64,000 nucleotides of DNA from Sipunculus nudus (GCA_026874595.1 CM049312.1:48241429-48305428); one strand, 5' to 3'. Shown: positions 36,736 through 48,932, numbered from the stretch's first letter. Program-made: numbers and translations. Notes: generated by a model not told the origin, from the letters alone.

Positions 36736-37211
36736 GCATTAGGAAGACTTATATTTGATATATTTGTTTACATTTGGTTGGTTTGTACTGATACTTGTTT
36801 ACATTTCTAGGGTAATTTTTTTTCTGTATTTGATATATATATTTTTTCATTTCTGGGGTGTATTATGTAAAAATTTACAACACCAGATAGATTCTATGGT
36901 CAAGAATATTTTGGGGATAAATCAAATAAAAAGGATTGTTTGCTTTTATTTTATCTTTGACTAGGTGACCCTGATGACTATTGAAATTGCTTTAAAGTGC
37001 CTCATGAATTGTATATATTGCACGGCTATTTTCATTTGCCGGAACGTAAAGAGGAAATCCTGCAGATAATTAGTTATCTTTTTATTTCATCATTTAATAA
37101 AGAGTATGTGAAAAAATGGCAGTCTTTATTTTATAACTTTTGATTTATATTTATTTTTATATGTAATGCTACCTTTAAAGTTAACAGATGGGCGGACGTG
37201 AAATGAAGGTG

Positions 37212-38316
37212 AATGTTGATAAAACTAAAGTCGTTGTATTTTGAAACAGGGGGAAGGGACATTAAAGAAATATGAAAAATGGTTTTATATAGGAAGAAAG
37301 CTTGAAGAGGTCAGTAGTTATAGATGCTTGGGAGGGGTATATTCTTCTGGTCTGAAATTGGTAGAAATGAATGAAAAAAAACTTGTGTGTCCAGCAAACA
37401 AATTGTTTTAATGATAAGAACGTTCATTTCTGCAGAGAATGAATATATTACTGTAAAATAATCATTCTCTCTGTTTGATAATATGGTTGTACCTAATCTT
37501 TCATATGACAGTGAATTATTGGGTACAAAAAACAAGATAAAATTGAACAGGTCCACAATAAATTTTGTGAATACATACTTGGATTAACTCTCCTTCACCG
37601 GATGCTGCTGCGCTTGGTGAGTGTGGCTAAGTTTCTCTGTAAATAAGATTTATATTAAAATTTATTTCTTTTTGGGTTAAATTAATAAGAATGTAAGATT
37701 TTAGGTACCCTAAGCGTTTATATGCAACATTATATAGGTTGGACAAAGAAGGAAAGAATACATGAGCAACAAGGGTAAAAATGTGTTATTTTCTTTTGGC
37801 TTTGGGATACAAGGATACTTCAAGATATAGGTGATATTAATATATTTCTGTCAGATTTCAAACAAAGGTTACATGTAAATGAAAGGTAAGAATAGACAGC
37901 TATAACATAGAAAGTAATGGAAGATTGACAATATATTCTATCTTTAAAAGTTTATTAAACACTGAATTATATTTATCAGCAGTTCAAAATAAGAGAAATA
38001 TAGAATTAGTTTAGCAAAATTTAGAACATCATCACAAAGTCTAGAAGTAGAACTTGGTCATCACAAGAAAGCGCCTGGGGAGAGATATATTGTAAATTTT
38101 GTCTTAAACATGGAGAATCTTATATTGAAGATGAGTACCACTTTGTCATTAAATGTCCTTTATATATTTCATTAAGAAAAACATATCTGTCTAGGTTAAA
38201 GATATGTCTTTCATTCTATTAATGTCTACTACAAATTATGTAACAATTAACAAGCTTTCAACATTTGTATGTCTTGCATTTATTAAAAGAGAGTCATTTC
38301 TAGATGATGCTATATG
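37212..38316 (+). pseudogene. Decayed non-LTR retrotransposon ORF2, C-terminal half
   Basis: Pieces in shifting frames follow the order of a LINE reverse transcriptase C-terminus. NVDKTKVVVF at 37212-37241 (then a stop and shift). KYEKWFYIGRKLEE and YRCLGG at about 37266-37340, the conserved K-T-K-V-x-V-F to W-x-Y-x-G to Y-x-x-L-G sequence of RT domains. LFDNMVVPNLSYDSELLG at about 37475-37520. A zinc-knuckle-like CKFC..EDEYHFVIKCPLY (C-x2-C-x12-H-x4-C) at about 38090-38165. A last piece (TNYVTINKLSTFV, SFLDDAI) ends at TGA 38314-38316. There are multiple frameshifts and stops. It is nested in the 5.8-kb transposon and was either inserted or captured there. The RT catalytic centre is upstream and absent. 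Confidence 0.8.
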
Positions 38317-39175
38317 AACTATAGTAATGATGGATATTTTCTGTGTATCATCTCTTTTATGTTGTCATGAAATTTAATGCGATGTAATTACTATGGACTT
38401 TAATCATGTTTGTGAAACACAAAAACTTTTAAAGTTTGCATCATTACAATAACATATAAATGTTACATTATACTAGTAAAATTGTGTTTAATATGTCAAC
38501 CATGTATCTTATTTAGAGACTGATTATCTTTTTAATCCTAAAAAATCTCCAAATATATGTATGAAAGCTATTTCTCGTGACACATTTAAAGTATATTATT
38601 CGCATGCAAATAATTATTATGGGCAAAATAGTATTTTTTCTAGTTAGTTTTTCAATTTTATGTTTGCATATCCAAATTCATTTTGTATTAATGAGGTTCC
38701 ACGGGAATCTCAAGGAAAACATTTTTATTTTTAAGATTATTTTGTTTATTACATTTATAAACATAAGTTGCTTTATAACAGTCTATTTATTCAGTTGATA
38801 AAATGGTATGTGAAATAATTATTAACAGCACAATAGAATTATTTCTGATATATTTTTTCAATTTTATTTTTGCATATTCAAAGACATTAAGTATTAATTC
38901 TGTTCAAAAAGAATCTCCAGTAAAACATTTAACTTTTGCATTACACACTCATATTATACCTTTGTTGGTTTGTATATTGTATTTTAATATCATTATTAGC
39001 TATACGTTGTTACAGTGTATATTTATTCAGTTGATAAAAAGGTTATTTCTATTAATATTTTGTAAATAATAATTGTGTATTGTTGAAAACTATATACATG
39101 TTATTATTTATTTATTTACTATTTAGTTTATCATTTATTATTGTTTTTCATGTAACCATATATCATGTATTTTGT

Positions 39176-39187
39176 ATTTATATATAA

Positions 39188-39266
<79 letters not shown>

Positions 39267-39451
39267 TTGGTTGGATCTATGGGCCTGCGGCCTTTATTTC
39301 CAGAAAAAAAGTCATTCATTCATAATTATAAAGAGTGACGTTAATATTTGGTTTGTATAAATTATTAACTTGATAAAAATTTTATGAATCAAAATACTTC
39401 TTCTATTCATATCATTTTTTTTACCATTCTTGTGTGTCTGTTAATCAATTT

Positions 39452-39509
<58 letters not shown>

Positions 39510-39510
39510 T
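39176..39510. repeat. (TA)n and (TA)n(CA)n microsatellites
   Basis: Nearly pure TA at 39199-39264 and TA then CA at 39454-39510, near the right end of the 5.8-kb transposon. Read-through frames made only of Y and I are artefacts. Confidence 0.95.
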
Positions 39511-40227
39511 AGATCCATGTCTCTAGCGCTGAATTCCCTAGTTTTGCCGATCAAGAGTGTTGAGAGTTTAACCAGTGTACACAGAGAAACATCGCGGATC
39601 TTGCCGGATCATAAGGTCACACTAGTGCAAAGGGATTCCCCGATGGTTAAAAATAGACAATCGCTTTGCTTTATTAGCGCCATCTATCGGTAAACGGAGC
39701 AACTAGCGTGACTGGGAGCGGAATAACCCTCACCTAGGCTGTATTGCTCCAAAATACCCCCCAGAATAATGGAAAATTTGATACAAAAAGTGCAGTATCT
39801 TAATAACTACAACACTGATGGTCATGATTTTCGGCATACATATTGATCATGAGCTGTTCCATCAGTTTCTGCAGACTGGGTGCGCCACCTCTATTTTTTT
39901 CAAATTTTTACTAATTTTTTTTCTCTTTTTTTGAGAACTTTAAAGATGTGGTTATCTGTCAACAGGGTACAAATTGCAACAACTGGACCTAGGAACTTCA
40001 TTCTTGTCATGCAAGGAGGCCCATGAAGAGTGCTTGTGGAAACTTGAAATTAGGTCTCTGTTACCCATATCCTTCAAGCTATAGGACTCTGAAGTATCCC
40101 TCAGAATAATGGACAATTTGATACAAAAGCTGAACTAATGCGGAGATCATCATGATTCTTTGCATGGATATTGACCATTAAGTGTTTTTATTAGTTTCTG
40201 CAGACTGGTGGAGCCACCTGTATTTTT

Positions 40228-41384
40228 GTATCCTCCAAAACAAAGTTTTGCAGATACTATGTTTTTGACCGGGTTCCTCCGCCGCCGCCACGTTTGTTTC
40301 CAGAGAGCTCCTCTGAGAAAAATGGACTGATTTTTCCGAAACTTACAACAATTATCGAGTCACATGTGAACTATTGCCTAACCAATTTGTGTTGACCTCT
40401 GACCTTTCCTCTCTATCCAGCGTGCATTTGTGCATCTGTTTCCACACATAAACCCTCATATCTCGGGAACCAATTGACCAATCAGGAAATAAAATTTATA
40501 CAAATGTAGCCCTTGGATTGCTTTATAACATACACAAAAATGGGGGCGCCACCTGTAACCATGTTTGCACAGTGTCCATCTGTTCATCTGCCTTGGGTTA
40601 AAATCACTCGTATCTCTGCAGTGAATTGACTAATTCACCTGAAATTCGGCATGCATATACATCCAGGATAGCTTTCTTGATTTTATGACAGATGGTGCCA
40701 CCTACATTCACATCACGCTGATCACATCCAAGCTCATATCTCAGGAATCGTTCGACCGATTGGGCCAAAATTTAGCATGTGTATAGATCTCACATAGCTC
40801 TTTAACATAGACAAAACTGGTGGCGCCACCTGCAACCATTTTTGCACAGTGTCTGTTTTCTGCCGTGGGATAATGTCACTCATATCTCGGCAGTGGTTTG
40901 ACATATCTGCCTAAAATTTTGCAGTTTTATACATCCTGGATAGCTTTCTTGATTTAAAGACAGGTGGCGCCACCTTCATTCTAGTTTATGCTGCAGACAT
41001 CCGAGCTCATATCTCGAGAACCGTTTGAACGATTGGGCCAAAATTTTGCATGTGTATAGATCTCACATAGGTCTTTATCATACACAAAACTGGAGGGGCC
41101 ACCTGCAACCATTTTTGCACAGCGTCTGTCTGTTTGTCTGCCGTGGGCTAAAATCACTCATATACATGTAGTGGTTTGACTTTTCTGCCTAAAATTTTGC
41201 ATATGTATACAACTTGGACAGCTTTCTGGATTTGTGGTAGGTGGCACAACCTACATACACATTTAGGCTGCAGACATCCATGCTTATATGCAACATACCT
41301 CACTCTATTTCCCCTTGCCACTCAATCCATGCCTCACTTCAACCGTTCCACTCTGATTTTTGCGGATACACGTAGTCACTTGTC
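40228..41384 (+). mobile_element. T3 element inside element C
   Basis: GTATCCTCCAAAACAAAGTT hairpin, CCGCCGCCGCC tract, half units with GGTGGCGCCACC at about 40818 and 40963 plus decayed variants, ending TGCGGATACACGTAGTCACT + TGT. Same position in the T1 unit as in A and B. Confidence 0.7.
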
Positions 41385-41587
41385 GGCTACCTGTATTCTA
41401 GTTTTTAAAGTTTACACATTTTTTCTCTATTTTTTAGATATATAAATAAAGACTTAATCTTGGCCTGTTGGTTAATTTGTTTGATGCTTCAGTTGAATGG
41501 GTATATACTACCATTCTGATGATAAAATTTTTCTTTAGCAAATCTCTTCCCAGTCAGCTGAGCGTCATGACCCATGGGTCACTTGTT

Positions 41588-42275
41588 ATATTACACTAGG
41601 TGTTATCTTTCCAACCATGCAAAATAGGTTATCAGATTTGACGTTTTTCTGTCTGAGAGAGATTGCATATTTATATGATTATGAACGTATAAACTGTTAT
41701 TGCTTATCTTCCCTTTAAACTAATATTGAATATTACATAGTTTTATTTTGGAATATAAAAGTTAAAAATACACACGGGCCTAGTTATGAAATAATGTAAC
41801 AAACAATTCTTTAAGGGATCTTTTTCACACAGCGAACATTCACGCTGAACAGTGAAACTTTACATAAGTAAACAAATTCTGTATCTTAAATACATTATAA
41901 TCTGTTACCGCTTCTGTTGATTTTAAATGTTTAACTTTACTTAGTGCCCCACTGGTGATAATGCTCAGCTGAATCTATATTGGTCTGTGATCTAATTCTG
42001 ATTGACTAAGGTGAGTTTAAGAGAACTTGTATACTCAACGTCTGAACATCCCAGGTCTAGCAATTACAAATTTTGCCTCTATATATAACCCACAGATAAT
42101 TGCAGTCTGTCATTCACAATAAGAAAAAAGTCTTACATTATCTTTTTGCAGTGTTCATAATCACAAATAATTATGAAAAAATAAAGAATGAAAGTAAGCT
42201 ACAATTAGATTAAATTTTCTTACCATTCAGAAAAAAAACTGGAAATGTACAAGTTTTGCTCATAGAAGATAGGTA
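41588..42275. other. Low-copy AT-rich spacer, nothing identified
   Basis: About 690 bp between the T1 terminus of element C and the next T2 body. No repeat module, open frame or RNA gene recognised. Confidence 0.5.
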
Positions 42276-43987
42276 AACATATCAGATTAGGCAACAGGTC
42301 AAGAGGTAACTCAGTGCAGCCAGGTATTGATCAGGAGTTCACTCAGTGCAGTAGCTGCATTCTATTTATAGCTTTGGCAGACTGCCCACTGCATCAGATT
42401 TGGCACCAAAGTTCAACCTGGACCTATTTATAGCTTTGGCAGACTGCCAACTGTGTCAGATTATGCAACAGGTCAAGAGTTCACTCAGTGCAGTCAGGTA
42501 CAGGTCAAAAGTTCACTCAGTCTAGCCAGGTGCAGGTTAGGAGTTCACTCAGTGCAGTAGCTGCATTATATTTATAGCGTTGGCAGACTGCCCACTGCAT
42601 CAGATTTGGCACCAAAGTTCAACCTGGATCTATTTATAGCTTTGGCAGACTGCCAACTGTCAGATTATGCAACAGGTCAAGAGTGCACTCAGTGCAGCCA
42701 AGTACAGGTCAAAAGTTCACTCAGTCTAGCCAGGTGCAGGTCAGGAGTTCACTCAGTGCAGTAGCTGTATTCTATTTATAGCGTTGGCAGACTGCCCACT
42801 TCATCAGATTTGGCACCAAAGTTCAGCCTGGATCTATTTATAGCTTTGGCCGACTGCCAATTGTCAGATAATGCAACAGGTCAAGAGTGCACTCAGTGCA
42901 GCCAGGTACAGGTCAAAAGTTCACTCAGTCTAGCCAGGTGCAGGTTAGGAGTTCACTCAGTGCAGTAGCTGCATTATATTTATAGCGTTGGCAGACTGCC
43001 CACTGCATCAGATTTGGCACCAAAGTTCAGCCTGGATCTATTTATAGCTTTGGCAGACTGCCAACTGTCAGATTATGCAACAGGTCAAGAGTGCACTCAG
43101 TGCAGCCAGGTACAGGTCAAAAGTTCTCTCAGTCTAGCCAGGTGCAGGTCAGGAGTTCACTCAATGCAGTAGCTGTATTCTATTTATAGCGTTGGCAGAC
43201 TGCCCACTTCATCAGATTTGGCACCAAAGTTCAGCCTGGATCTATTTATAGCTTTGGCAGACTGCCAATTGTCAGATAATGCAACAGGTCAAGAGTGCAC
43301 TCAGTGCAGCCAGGTACAGGTCAAAAGTTCACTCAGTCTAGCCAGGTGCAGGTCATGAATTCACTCAGTGCAATAGACTGAGCCAGCAATTGACTACAGT
43401 TCACTCGGGGCAACTGCCTTTCTCACCTAAGCCTGGTCAGCCCCATGTATCAGACTCAAGGTAGGTTTGATGGATTGGCCTGATATTTTGACCTGTCTAT
43501 GTGTCTTTGATGGCTTTCTCGTTCACAAGACAGGTGTCACCACCTACAATGACTTTTGTACAGTGTATGTGCCTGCTTATTTAAATTTGATATATCAGCC
43601 TGAAATTGGGCATATTTATACATATCGAATAGCTTTGTCATATACAAGACTGGTGGTGCCACCTACAATAATTTTTGCACAGTGTGTGTCCCTGCTTATT
43701 TCTCAGGGGGGGGGGGGGGGGGGGGGGTTTGATATATCAGTCTGAAATTGGGCATATGCATATATCTCTGATAGCTCTGCTGTATACAAGACTGGTGGTG
43801 CCAGCTACAGTCATTTTTGTGTTGTGTGCACCCATGTCAGAATTTCAGCAGTGATGTTTGTGTAATTGTTTCTTATTCAAAATGTTAAGCTCTTGCATTG
43901 TTGATATATATGAAAAGTAATGGTCAAGCATTATTTTTGGTGTATTTCCCAATGCACAGGTTCACATTAGGCCTGTAGGCCTTGTTA
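42276..43987 (+). mobile_element. T2 3' region, expanded
   Basis: 5'-truncated T2 consisting of the GTTCACTCAGTGCAG zone amplified into a tandem array (42351-43372). The usual T2 3' region follows: 'CTCAAGGTAGGTTTGATG', TGGTGCCACC-type motifs at 43651 and 43796, a ~21-G run at 43707, then GGTTCACATTAGGCCTGTAG + GCCTTGTT at about 43963-43987. Confidence 0.65.
42351..43372 (+). repeat. 204-bp tandem repeat with a two-unit (408-bp) higher-order pattern
   Basis: Anchor 'GTAGCTG(C/T)AT' at 42351, 42557, 42761, 42965 and 43169, giving 204-206 bp spacing. Units 2 and 4 share GCATTATATT, CCACTGCATCAG and CAACTGTCAGATTATG. Units 3 and 5 share GTATTCTATT, CCACTTCATCAG and CAATTGTCAGATAATG. The alternation implies duplication of a two-unit block. 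Confidence 0.85.
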
Positions 43988-44377
43988 TTGTTTTCACTGT
44001 ATCTCCTTAATTGTAATGCTGTTTCCACACCAATATACAAAACTTTCCTAGTAAAAGTAATTCAAGGTGTAACCAAGAAGATGCCATGTTGTGTTTATGT
44101 AGCATTTTTAAAGAAGTCAATTATCTTTAAAATGATTTTAACAAATTAAGATATAATTAAACCCATCAGTATGCATAAATTTATAAAATATGAAGCAAAT
44201 TATGGATAAATAAAGGTCCAATTTAAAATTGTAAAATCTGAATCAAGTATTATTATTGATTGTTTTGCAAATTTTAAAGATATATTTTTGTTGCAAAAAA
44301 TAAATATACATCTGTATGCATGAAACAATGTTATCTCATTGAGATTTATGATGATGCAATTTAGAATTATGAATGAA

Positions 44378-44442
<65 letters not shown>

Positions 44443-45618
44443 ATATATATAGATTATATTGGAAATGTATATAAATATAAACTTAAAATAAAAAAAATTA
44501 TTTGATTATAAAACAAGGATTTAATACAAACATTTGTTCATTATTTTCCTGCCACAGCAGAATTGGAGATCAGGCTTTGTTTGCCCTGTATGTATATGCA
44601 GAAGTGTTGTTAATCCAACCCCCCCCCCCCCCCCCCCCCCCCCCGCCAGCTGCCATTGATTCATTTGCACCTGTGCACTGGGACATTGGTTTTAATTGAA
44701 AATGTGTAAAATCTATTGGAAAAAAAAAATGGATTAGAAAAAATTAAGATCTGATTGAAACATATTCTTTCCTCAGGAGAATGGAACATAAAGTGATCAG
44801 CTCTGTCTGTCCATCATCTCTCCATTATCCTTAAATATATATTATTTATGAAATTTTTCCTATAAGCACTGTTGAAATAACTTTCATATGCTGTATGTGT
44901 ATGGATTTAAGTTATTAAAGTATGAAATTTGAAAGCAACTTATATATTCAGTTGAGTAATATTGCATATGTTAAACTCTAATCCCATCATTCCAACAACC
45001 CCCCCCCCCCCCCCCCCCCCCGACTACCACAACCAAATCCTTCCATCTATGGACTGGGGATATTAGTTATATTTCAACTGTATACATTTTATAAAATATA
45101 AAAAAAATATATTTAATGATATATAATATATATATATATATAAATATAATATATATGTTAAACTACATAACTGTCAACAGTTTATCAAAAAGCCAACCAA
45201 TGATCATGGTTTTAATGTTCATCTTATGGTCACAAACTGCTCACATGCTTCAATTTTAACATTAGGAAATGCATGGTTTGGTCACAAAATATTATTTGAA
45301 ACAATTTCTTACTTATCAGTATAAACCTATCATGTCAACCAGCCATGGCCTATATTACATTTTTCTCCTAGACTTTATCTTCAAATGATATTATTTTAGA
45401 TGTTTTACCTTCAAGGTCAACTTCAGCTAAGGACAGTGCCCCATGCATCCCTTGTTTTGGTTTATGAAGAAAAAATGTGAATTATCTTTGGTAAAAAGCG
45501 GTAATGTGAATCAAGAATATCTCAAATATCATGTAATCAAATGGGGCCAATTAAATTGTGACCCCTGGTTCTAACTTTCAGAAAAAATATTGATAAAGGA
45601 ATTTTATCATTTTTCCAG
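43988..45618. other. Intron of the HEATR6-like gene (upstream part in window)
   Basis: Low-copy AT-rich DNA upstream of the first recognised HEATR6-like exon. Contains (TA)n at 44382-44452 and 45126-45145, and poly-C tracts at about 44619-44644 and 45000-45021. A weak exon-like piece after the CCTGCCACAG acceptor at 44563 was not convincing. Confidence 0.5.
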
Positions 45619-45779
45619 GGAAGATGGAGTTGAGGCTTTTGTGGAGGATTTCTCAGATATGCTGCTGCTGAAACTGCTGACTATGGCATCTAAAGCTGCT
45701 CATGACAATGAGAAAGTTAGATCCAATGCCGTCAGAGCTGTTGGGAACTTCTTACGATACATGCCGGACAGAAGTTACA
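45619..45779 (+). CDS. HEATR6: HEATR6-like internal exon (HEAT repeats)
   Basis: The 161-nt exon is bounded by a strong acceptor (CATTTTTCCAG, ending 45618) and donor (ACA|GTAAGT). After one base closing a split codon it reads EDGVEAFVEDFSDMLLLKLL, then TMASKAAHDNEKVRSNAVRA, then VGNFLRYMPDRSY, leaving one base (A) of a codon completed by the next exon. The K-V-R-S-N-A-V-R-A-(V/L)-G-N helix pair is the signature I associate with HEAT repeat-containing protein 6, an alpha-solenoid protein of unclear biochemical role. The frame remains open into the intron until 45871, but similarity stops at the donor. Earlier exons are not visible in the 5' part of the window, implying large introns. An unrelated HEAT or ARM protein is possible but less likely. 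Confidence 0.8.
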
Positions 45780-46408
45780 GTAAGTTTCTGTATCTTGCTG
45801 CTGCTCTTGTACTTCATGAACATTGCATTCTTTACTCATCTGCATTCTGTGGTGGTACTTTGACCAAATAAGCATACTAAGCTTAAAATCTCAGAAACAG
45901 TAGGAGCTAGCATCACCATATTTTATGCAAATGCTGGCCACATGGCTTATATTTAAAACTGAGGTATTGCTGCACCAATGATTTCAGCTCAGCTGACTAT
46001 AAGTCATCTAAGCTATAGCGATGGTCCTTTGTCTGTATGTCCGGCTCAGTGTCCGTCTGTTAACAGGTCACATTTTGAAACTATTGGACCTAAGAATCCA
46101 AAATGCATCATACAGTTAGATGTCCCTAAGTTCTCCTATCATACTGAAAATTGGGTCACTACGGTTTCATTCTAATTAGATATTAAGGGAAGACCACAAT
46201 TTTCAAATTAAAACCCATTATTACACTTCAAGTTTGCCTAATATAAACCACTGATCTAATATTATTAGCTCAGCTGACTATAAGTCAGTTCCAGAGAACT
46301 CCTCCGTAACCACTGGGCAGTATTTTTAGCGAACCTGTGAGCTTATGCAATGGTGCGGTGTCGTGCATTGTGCATTTGAGGTATTTGTCACGCCACCTAC
46401 ATTGATTT

Positions 46409-48433
46409 GTTTTTTGCTCAGCTGACTATAAGTCATCTGAGCTATAGTCATGGTCCTTTGTCCGTTGTCCATCCGTCCATTAACAGGGCACATTTTAAAA
46501 CCGTTGGACCTACCAATCCAAAATTCTGCATACCATTAGATGTCCCCAAAATCTCCTACCATACCGAAAATTGGGTCATTAGGACTTTGTTCCTTCGAGA
46601 TATTAAGGGAAAACCTCCGGTTTTCATAAAAAACAATTGTTACACTTCAAGGCTGCCTAAAATCAAAACCGCTGATCTGTTTTTCATCATATTTAGTATT
46701 CATATTCTTCCTTACATTTTCTGTGCACATACCAAAAATTAGGTCAGTATTGGGTATTATTTTGAAGTTAAGGGCCAAAATATAATGCAATTTTTTTTAA
46801 ATCAGGAAATATATTTGCTCACTTAACATGAGAATTGCTGAAGCTGGAGACTTTTTTTTTTCAGGAATATAACTTTATTTAATCAAGATTCAATTATTTA
46901 CCCAAAATTAGATCTGAATTTTGCAAATTTTTCCAGTTATTAGCATAAATAAAAAATCAATACCTTAAATTTTGTCCAATTTTGGCAATGGCACATTTTT
47001 TCCCCTGTAAGCACTGTTGATTTTATTTTCACAGCATATATACATAAGGTATCAATCTTTTAAAATCTGAAATTTCAAAGGAATTGTTTGAAAAGAGTAG
47101 CTTTTATTCAAGTTTTCATACACCATGTCAAGTGTTGTTTACATCTAGCCCACCTAGTAGTACAGCCTTCACTTTCATTATGTAACCCACCCCATGCAGG
47201 AAGCTAGCCTTGGCTCAGCTTGGCCACAACTACCAGGCTTCCCCTCTGCTCTGCACTCCCCCCTCCCCCAGATTGTGCATTAACTAGATGAATGTTATTA
47301 ATTTCCTATTTTATTTTAGGCTATGCTACATTTTAGATTTTGTATTGTACCACCAGGGTTACAATGATTTAAGTGCACATTTAATTGTGTCCACAAAGTG
47401 GTGTATTGCTATGAAAGTGTGGATGTTCATCAGATAAGTAATGCTTTACTTCAGAAGAGTAAAACTTCACCAGTTGTGAAATTGACTATTAATTCCAGTA
47501 ATTAATGAAAGCTGAATTTACTGAATCTTTTATTTTATTTCAGTTAATAAAATTAAGCATGTACTGAAAACTCCATTGTGCAAAACTTTTAAATAGTGAT
47601 TCAATGAATAATCTTGTAGATGCCATGTTGTGGCATTATATTCTTTTAAATTCAGTTTAAACATTTGTGATTTAAAAAATAATAAAATATATGTGTATGC
47701 TTAATATGACCCAATATGAGCTACACTCTGGATATATAATGATTGCAACTTAGAATTCTAATATTTTAACTTATATTTCAAGTTTTTTAGCGAACCTGTG
47801 AGCTTATGCGATGGTGCGGCGTCGGTACGTTAACCATAGCTATCTCAAAAACAGCAGGAGCTAGCATCACCAAATTTTTTGCAAATAATCATTCATCCAA
47901 AAAACTATATCGGATTTGTTTATTTTTTTTCTAACTGCATTTTCTTAGATTTTAAAGCATTATACCTGGTGTAATCTCATTGCACAGGTTCGCATTAGGC
48001 CTGTAGACCTTGTTTAATTACAAATTTATAAAACTTGTAAATTAAAAAAAATGAATCAGATTAAAACTATTAATGGAAAAAGTGGATATGCTAAAAAAAT
48101 AGGCTTATATAAAAACTTAAATGCATTATTCCCTTGAAAGTGAAATAAAGGTATTAGTCCATTCTGTCCACTTGCCTGTCCATCTGTAAATTTTTCATAT
48201 CCATCACAGTATCTCCAGACTTTTACTGTTTTTCTTCATGACAGTCTTGTCAGAGTATTATATTGCAATCATATATTTAGAACTTTAATATAACGAAGTA
48301 GGAGGGCCCCTTTACTCTCAGGTTCACATATGCTTATATAAATGAAAAACATTACAATAGAATATTTTGCATATTTTGCATTTGCAAAAATTTCAAACTT
48401 CAGCTGAGCACCGTGACCCTTGGGTCCCTTGTT
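46409..48433 (+). mobile_element. T1 variant element with a nested mini-T2
   Basis: 5' TTTTTTGCTCAGCTGACTAT..GTCATCTGAGCTATAG, GTCCGTTGTCCATCCGTCC tract, TTAACAGGGCAC. 3' CAGCTGAGCACCGTGACCCT + TGGGTC + CCTTGTT. The body is closely similar to 49806-51600, including 'CCCCTCTGCTCTGCACTCCC'. It is interrupted only by a 230-bp T2 at 47785. Confidence 0.7.
47785..48014 (+). mobile_element. Minimal complete T2 element, ~230 bp
   Basis: Has the T2 5' end (TTTTAGCGAACCTGTGAGC, GCGGCGTCGG, GTTAACC) and the T2 3' end (TTGCACAGGTTCGCATTAGG, CCTGTAGACC, TTGTTT) with only about 150 bp between. The orthologous position in the sister T1 (51256-51270, 'TTCAGTTTTTTTATTACAAA') is empty. The insertion therefore sits in a T-run, leaves no other duplication, and defines the smallest mobilised unit. 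Confidence 0.8.
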
Positions 48434-48932
48434 GTGTTGTGTGCACCCATGCCAGAAATTCAGCAGTGATGTTTGTGTAATTGTTTCTTATTGAAAATGT
48501 TGAGTACTTGCATTGTTCATATTCATAAATAAATGGTCCAGCACTGAAGAATTACACCTGGTGTATATCCCATTGCACAAGTTCGTATTAGGCCTGTAGG
48601 CTTTGTTATGTTTTATTTCATATGTTAATTCAAAAATATTTTGAAAATGCCAAAAATGAAGCTTTTTAAAAATGAAAATGATAAATATGAATTTAGTATT
48701 AACAGTATTAGCAGTTAAAACACTTAGTAACACCAAAAAATTCACCGTAAAAAAATATGTGGTTGTGGGGGGGGGGGGGGGTAGTGTATTTCCCTTATAA
48801 ATGAAATCCTGAAATTTTAGAAACCAACCCTTAATAGACTATCATGATATGACATTTTAGTGCATATTCTACGTTTGCATTTTCTGTTCATGTGTTGGAT
48901 CCTTGTGTGACCTGCGTGTCAATTCATTTTAG

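Larger units (their letters stand above)
33913..39734. mobile_element. 5.8-kb terminal-inverted-repeat transposon, Mutator-like by target size
   Basis: The left end GGTGAGGGTTATTCCGCTCC + CAGTCACGCTA (33913-33943) is the exact complement of the right end (39704-39734). The next bases are similar. TAGGCTGTA flanks both sides (33904-33912 and 39735-39743), and uninterrupted 336-bp units have the corresponding TAAGCTGTA once (about 15248). The cargo is a 73-bp minisatellite, a decayed non-LTR retrotransposon 3' half and AT-rich sequence with TA runs. No transposase is recognisable, so it is non-autonomous. A 9-bp duplication suggests a Mutator-like transposase acting in trans. An 8-bp hAT-like reading would require moving the border by one base. 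Confidence 0.85.
33009..41587 (+). mobile_element. Composite element C: T1+T3, split by a 5.8-kb transposon
   Basis: 5' TTTTAGCTCAGCTGACTGAA hairpin, an extended (GTCTGTCC)n tract at 33055-33112, and 336-bp units with GGTGGCGCCACC (33371). The second unit is cut at 33912 and resumes at 39744. A T3 follows (40228-41384), then the terminus GTCAGCTGAGCGTCATGACC + hairpin + ACTTGTT. Removing the insertion leaves about 2.75 kb. Its T1/T3 junctions match elements A and B, but its sequence is more diverged. Confidence 0.75.
45850..48607 (+). mobile_element. T2 fragment in the intron, interrupted by T1 copies
   Basis: T2 body near 45885 ('GGAGCTAGCATCACCA') is interrupted by T1 5'-end pieces at 45984-46260 and 46262-46290, and by a T2 5'-end piece at 46322-46365. 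The T2 3' region resumes at 48434 ('GTTGTGTGCACCCATGCCAG') and ends TTAGGCCTGTAGGCTTTGTT at 48607. Confidence 0.5.
45780..48932 (+). other. HEATR6-like intron, 3153 bp
   Basis: GT (45780) to AG (48931-48932, preceded by AATTCATTTT). About 85% of it is T1/T2 sequence in the same orientation as the gene. A G16 run lies at about 48766-48781. The splice junctions join in phase (1 + 2 nt codon AGT, serine). Confidence 0.8.

Noticed and set aside
39131-39360. Y/I-rich open frames on both strands
   Set aside because: Translation of a (TA)n microsatellite.
44563-44594. Small exon after a CCTGCCACAG acceptor with a GTATGT donor
   Set aside because: About 30 nt with no similarity to the expected HEAT helices and next to a poly-C tract; not enough support.
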